Source: Glycomyces harbinensis (GTDB taxonomy: Bacteria > Actinomycetota > Actinomycetes > Mycobacteriales > Micromonosporaceae). From it: a stretch of 42,238 nucleotides of DNA. Shown here piece by piece: positions 42,122 through 42,238 of the stretch (its first letter is position 1; the number at the start of each line of letters is the position of its first letter). Position numbers and translations under genes: made by a program. Under the pieces are notes generated by a model. It made no database searches. It was not told the origin of the DNA and saw only the letters and a program-made list of their open reading frames with translations. Where the stretch lies: positions 1-42,238 of the forward strand of contig NZ_FNAD01000023.1 in the NCBI RefSeq assembly GCF_900101745.1, in the 5' to 3' direction.

Positions 42122-42238
<117 letters not shown>

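Overview
The window is high-GC DNA that reads as an actinomycete chromosome. The evidence is a bldC-type regulator next to an amino-acid dehydrogenase and a DUF3073 protein, a c-di-AMP synthase (disA), a three-subunit branched-chain 2-oxo-acid dehydrogenase, many GTG starts, and several genes whose -10 box lies 6-7 bases before the start codon (leaderless style). The genus cannot be fixed from sequence alone. A Glycomyces/Stackebrandtia-like or Micromonospora-like relative is my inference.

Layout. 1-355: the 5' end of an insertion-sequence transposase, running off the left edge. 356-4815: GH42 beta-galactosidase, a degenerate diacylglycerol-kinase-like protein, purA. 4848-8879: a 900-residue membrane-anchored protein ending in a DNA/RNA non-specific endonuclease domain (toxin-like), a small nucleotidyltransferase and a membrane protein with a DUF4926-like tail. 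9037-15511: a five-gene carbohydrate operon (binding lipoprotein, two permeases, Gfo/Idh/MocA oxidoreductase, GH13 alpha-glucosidase) without its own ATPase. 15876-19772: a PH-like membrane protein, disA, a membrane-anchored protein and mutY. 19800-20185: a gene-free stretch with promoter, many stems and a terminator, a candidate structured RNA. 20401-21794: a PrsW-like membrane protease and a partner, enclosed by two 218-bp inverted repeats. 22324-25409: bldC, an unknown gene, valine/leucine-type dehydrogenase, DUF3073. 25662-35176: mixed housekeeping and envelope genes, including an aldehyde dehydrogenase, a lone pstB, a thioredoxin/NHL protein and three proline-rich single- or multi-pass membrane proteins. 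35627-39088: the bkd operon (E1alpha, E1beta, E2). 39315-42238: two unknown genes, a dimethylargininase-like hydrolase, and a 7-bp tandem repeat at the right edge.

The most unusual element is a dispersed repeat family. Its core is TGTCAGGGTTTTGAC followed by GGGGGCCC. It occurs as single units or head-to-tail pairs at about 10.6, 11.6, 15.6, 18.6, 20.2 and 21.9 kb, with a decayed trace at 2.4 kb. One unit is read as protein inside a permease gene, another separates two operon genes, and two near-identical 218-bp modules, each carrying a terminator hairpin at its outer end, form an inverted repeat around the protease pair. The second signal of note is the candidate RNA beside mutY.
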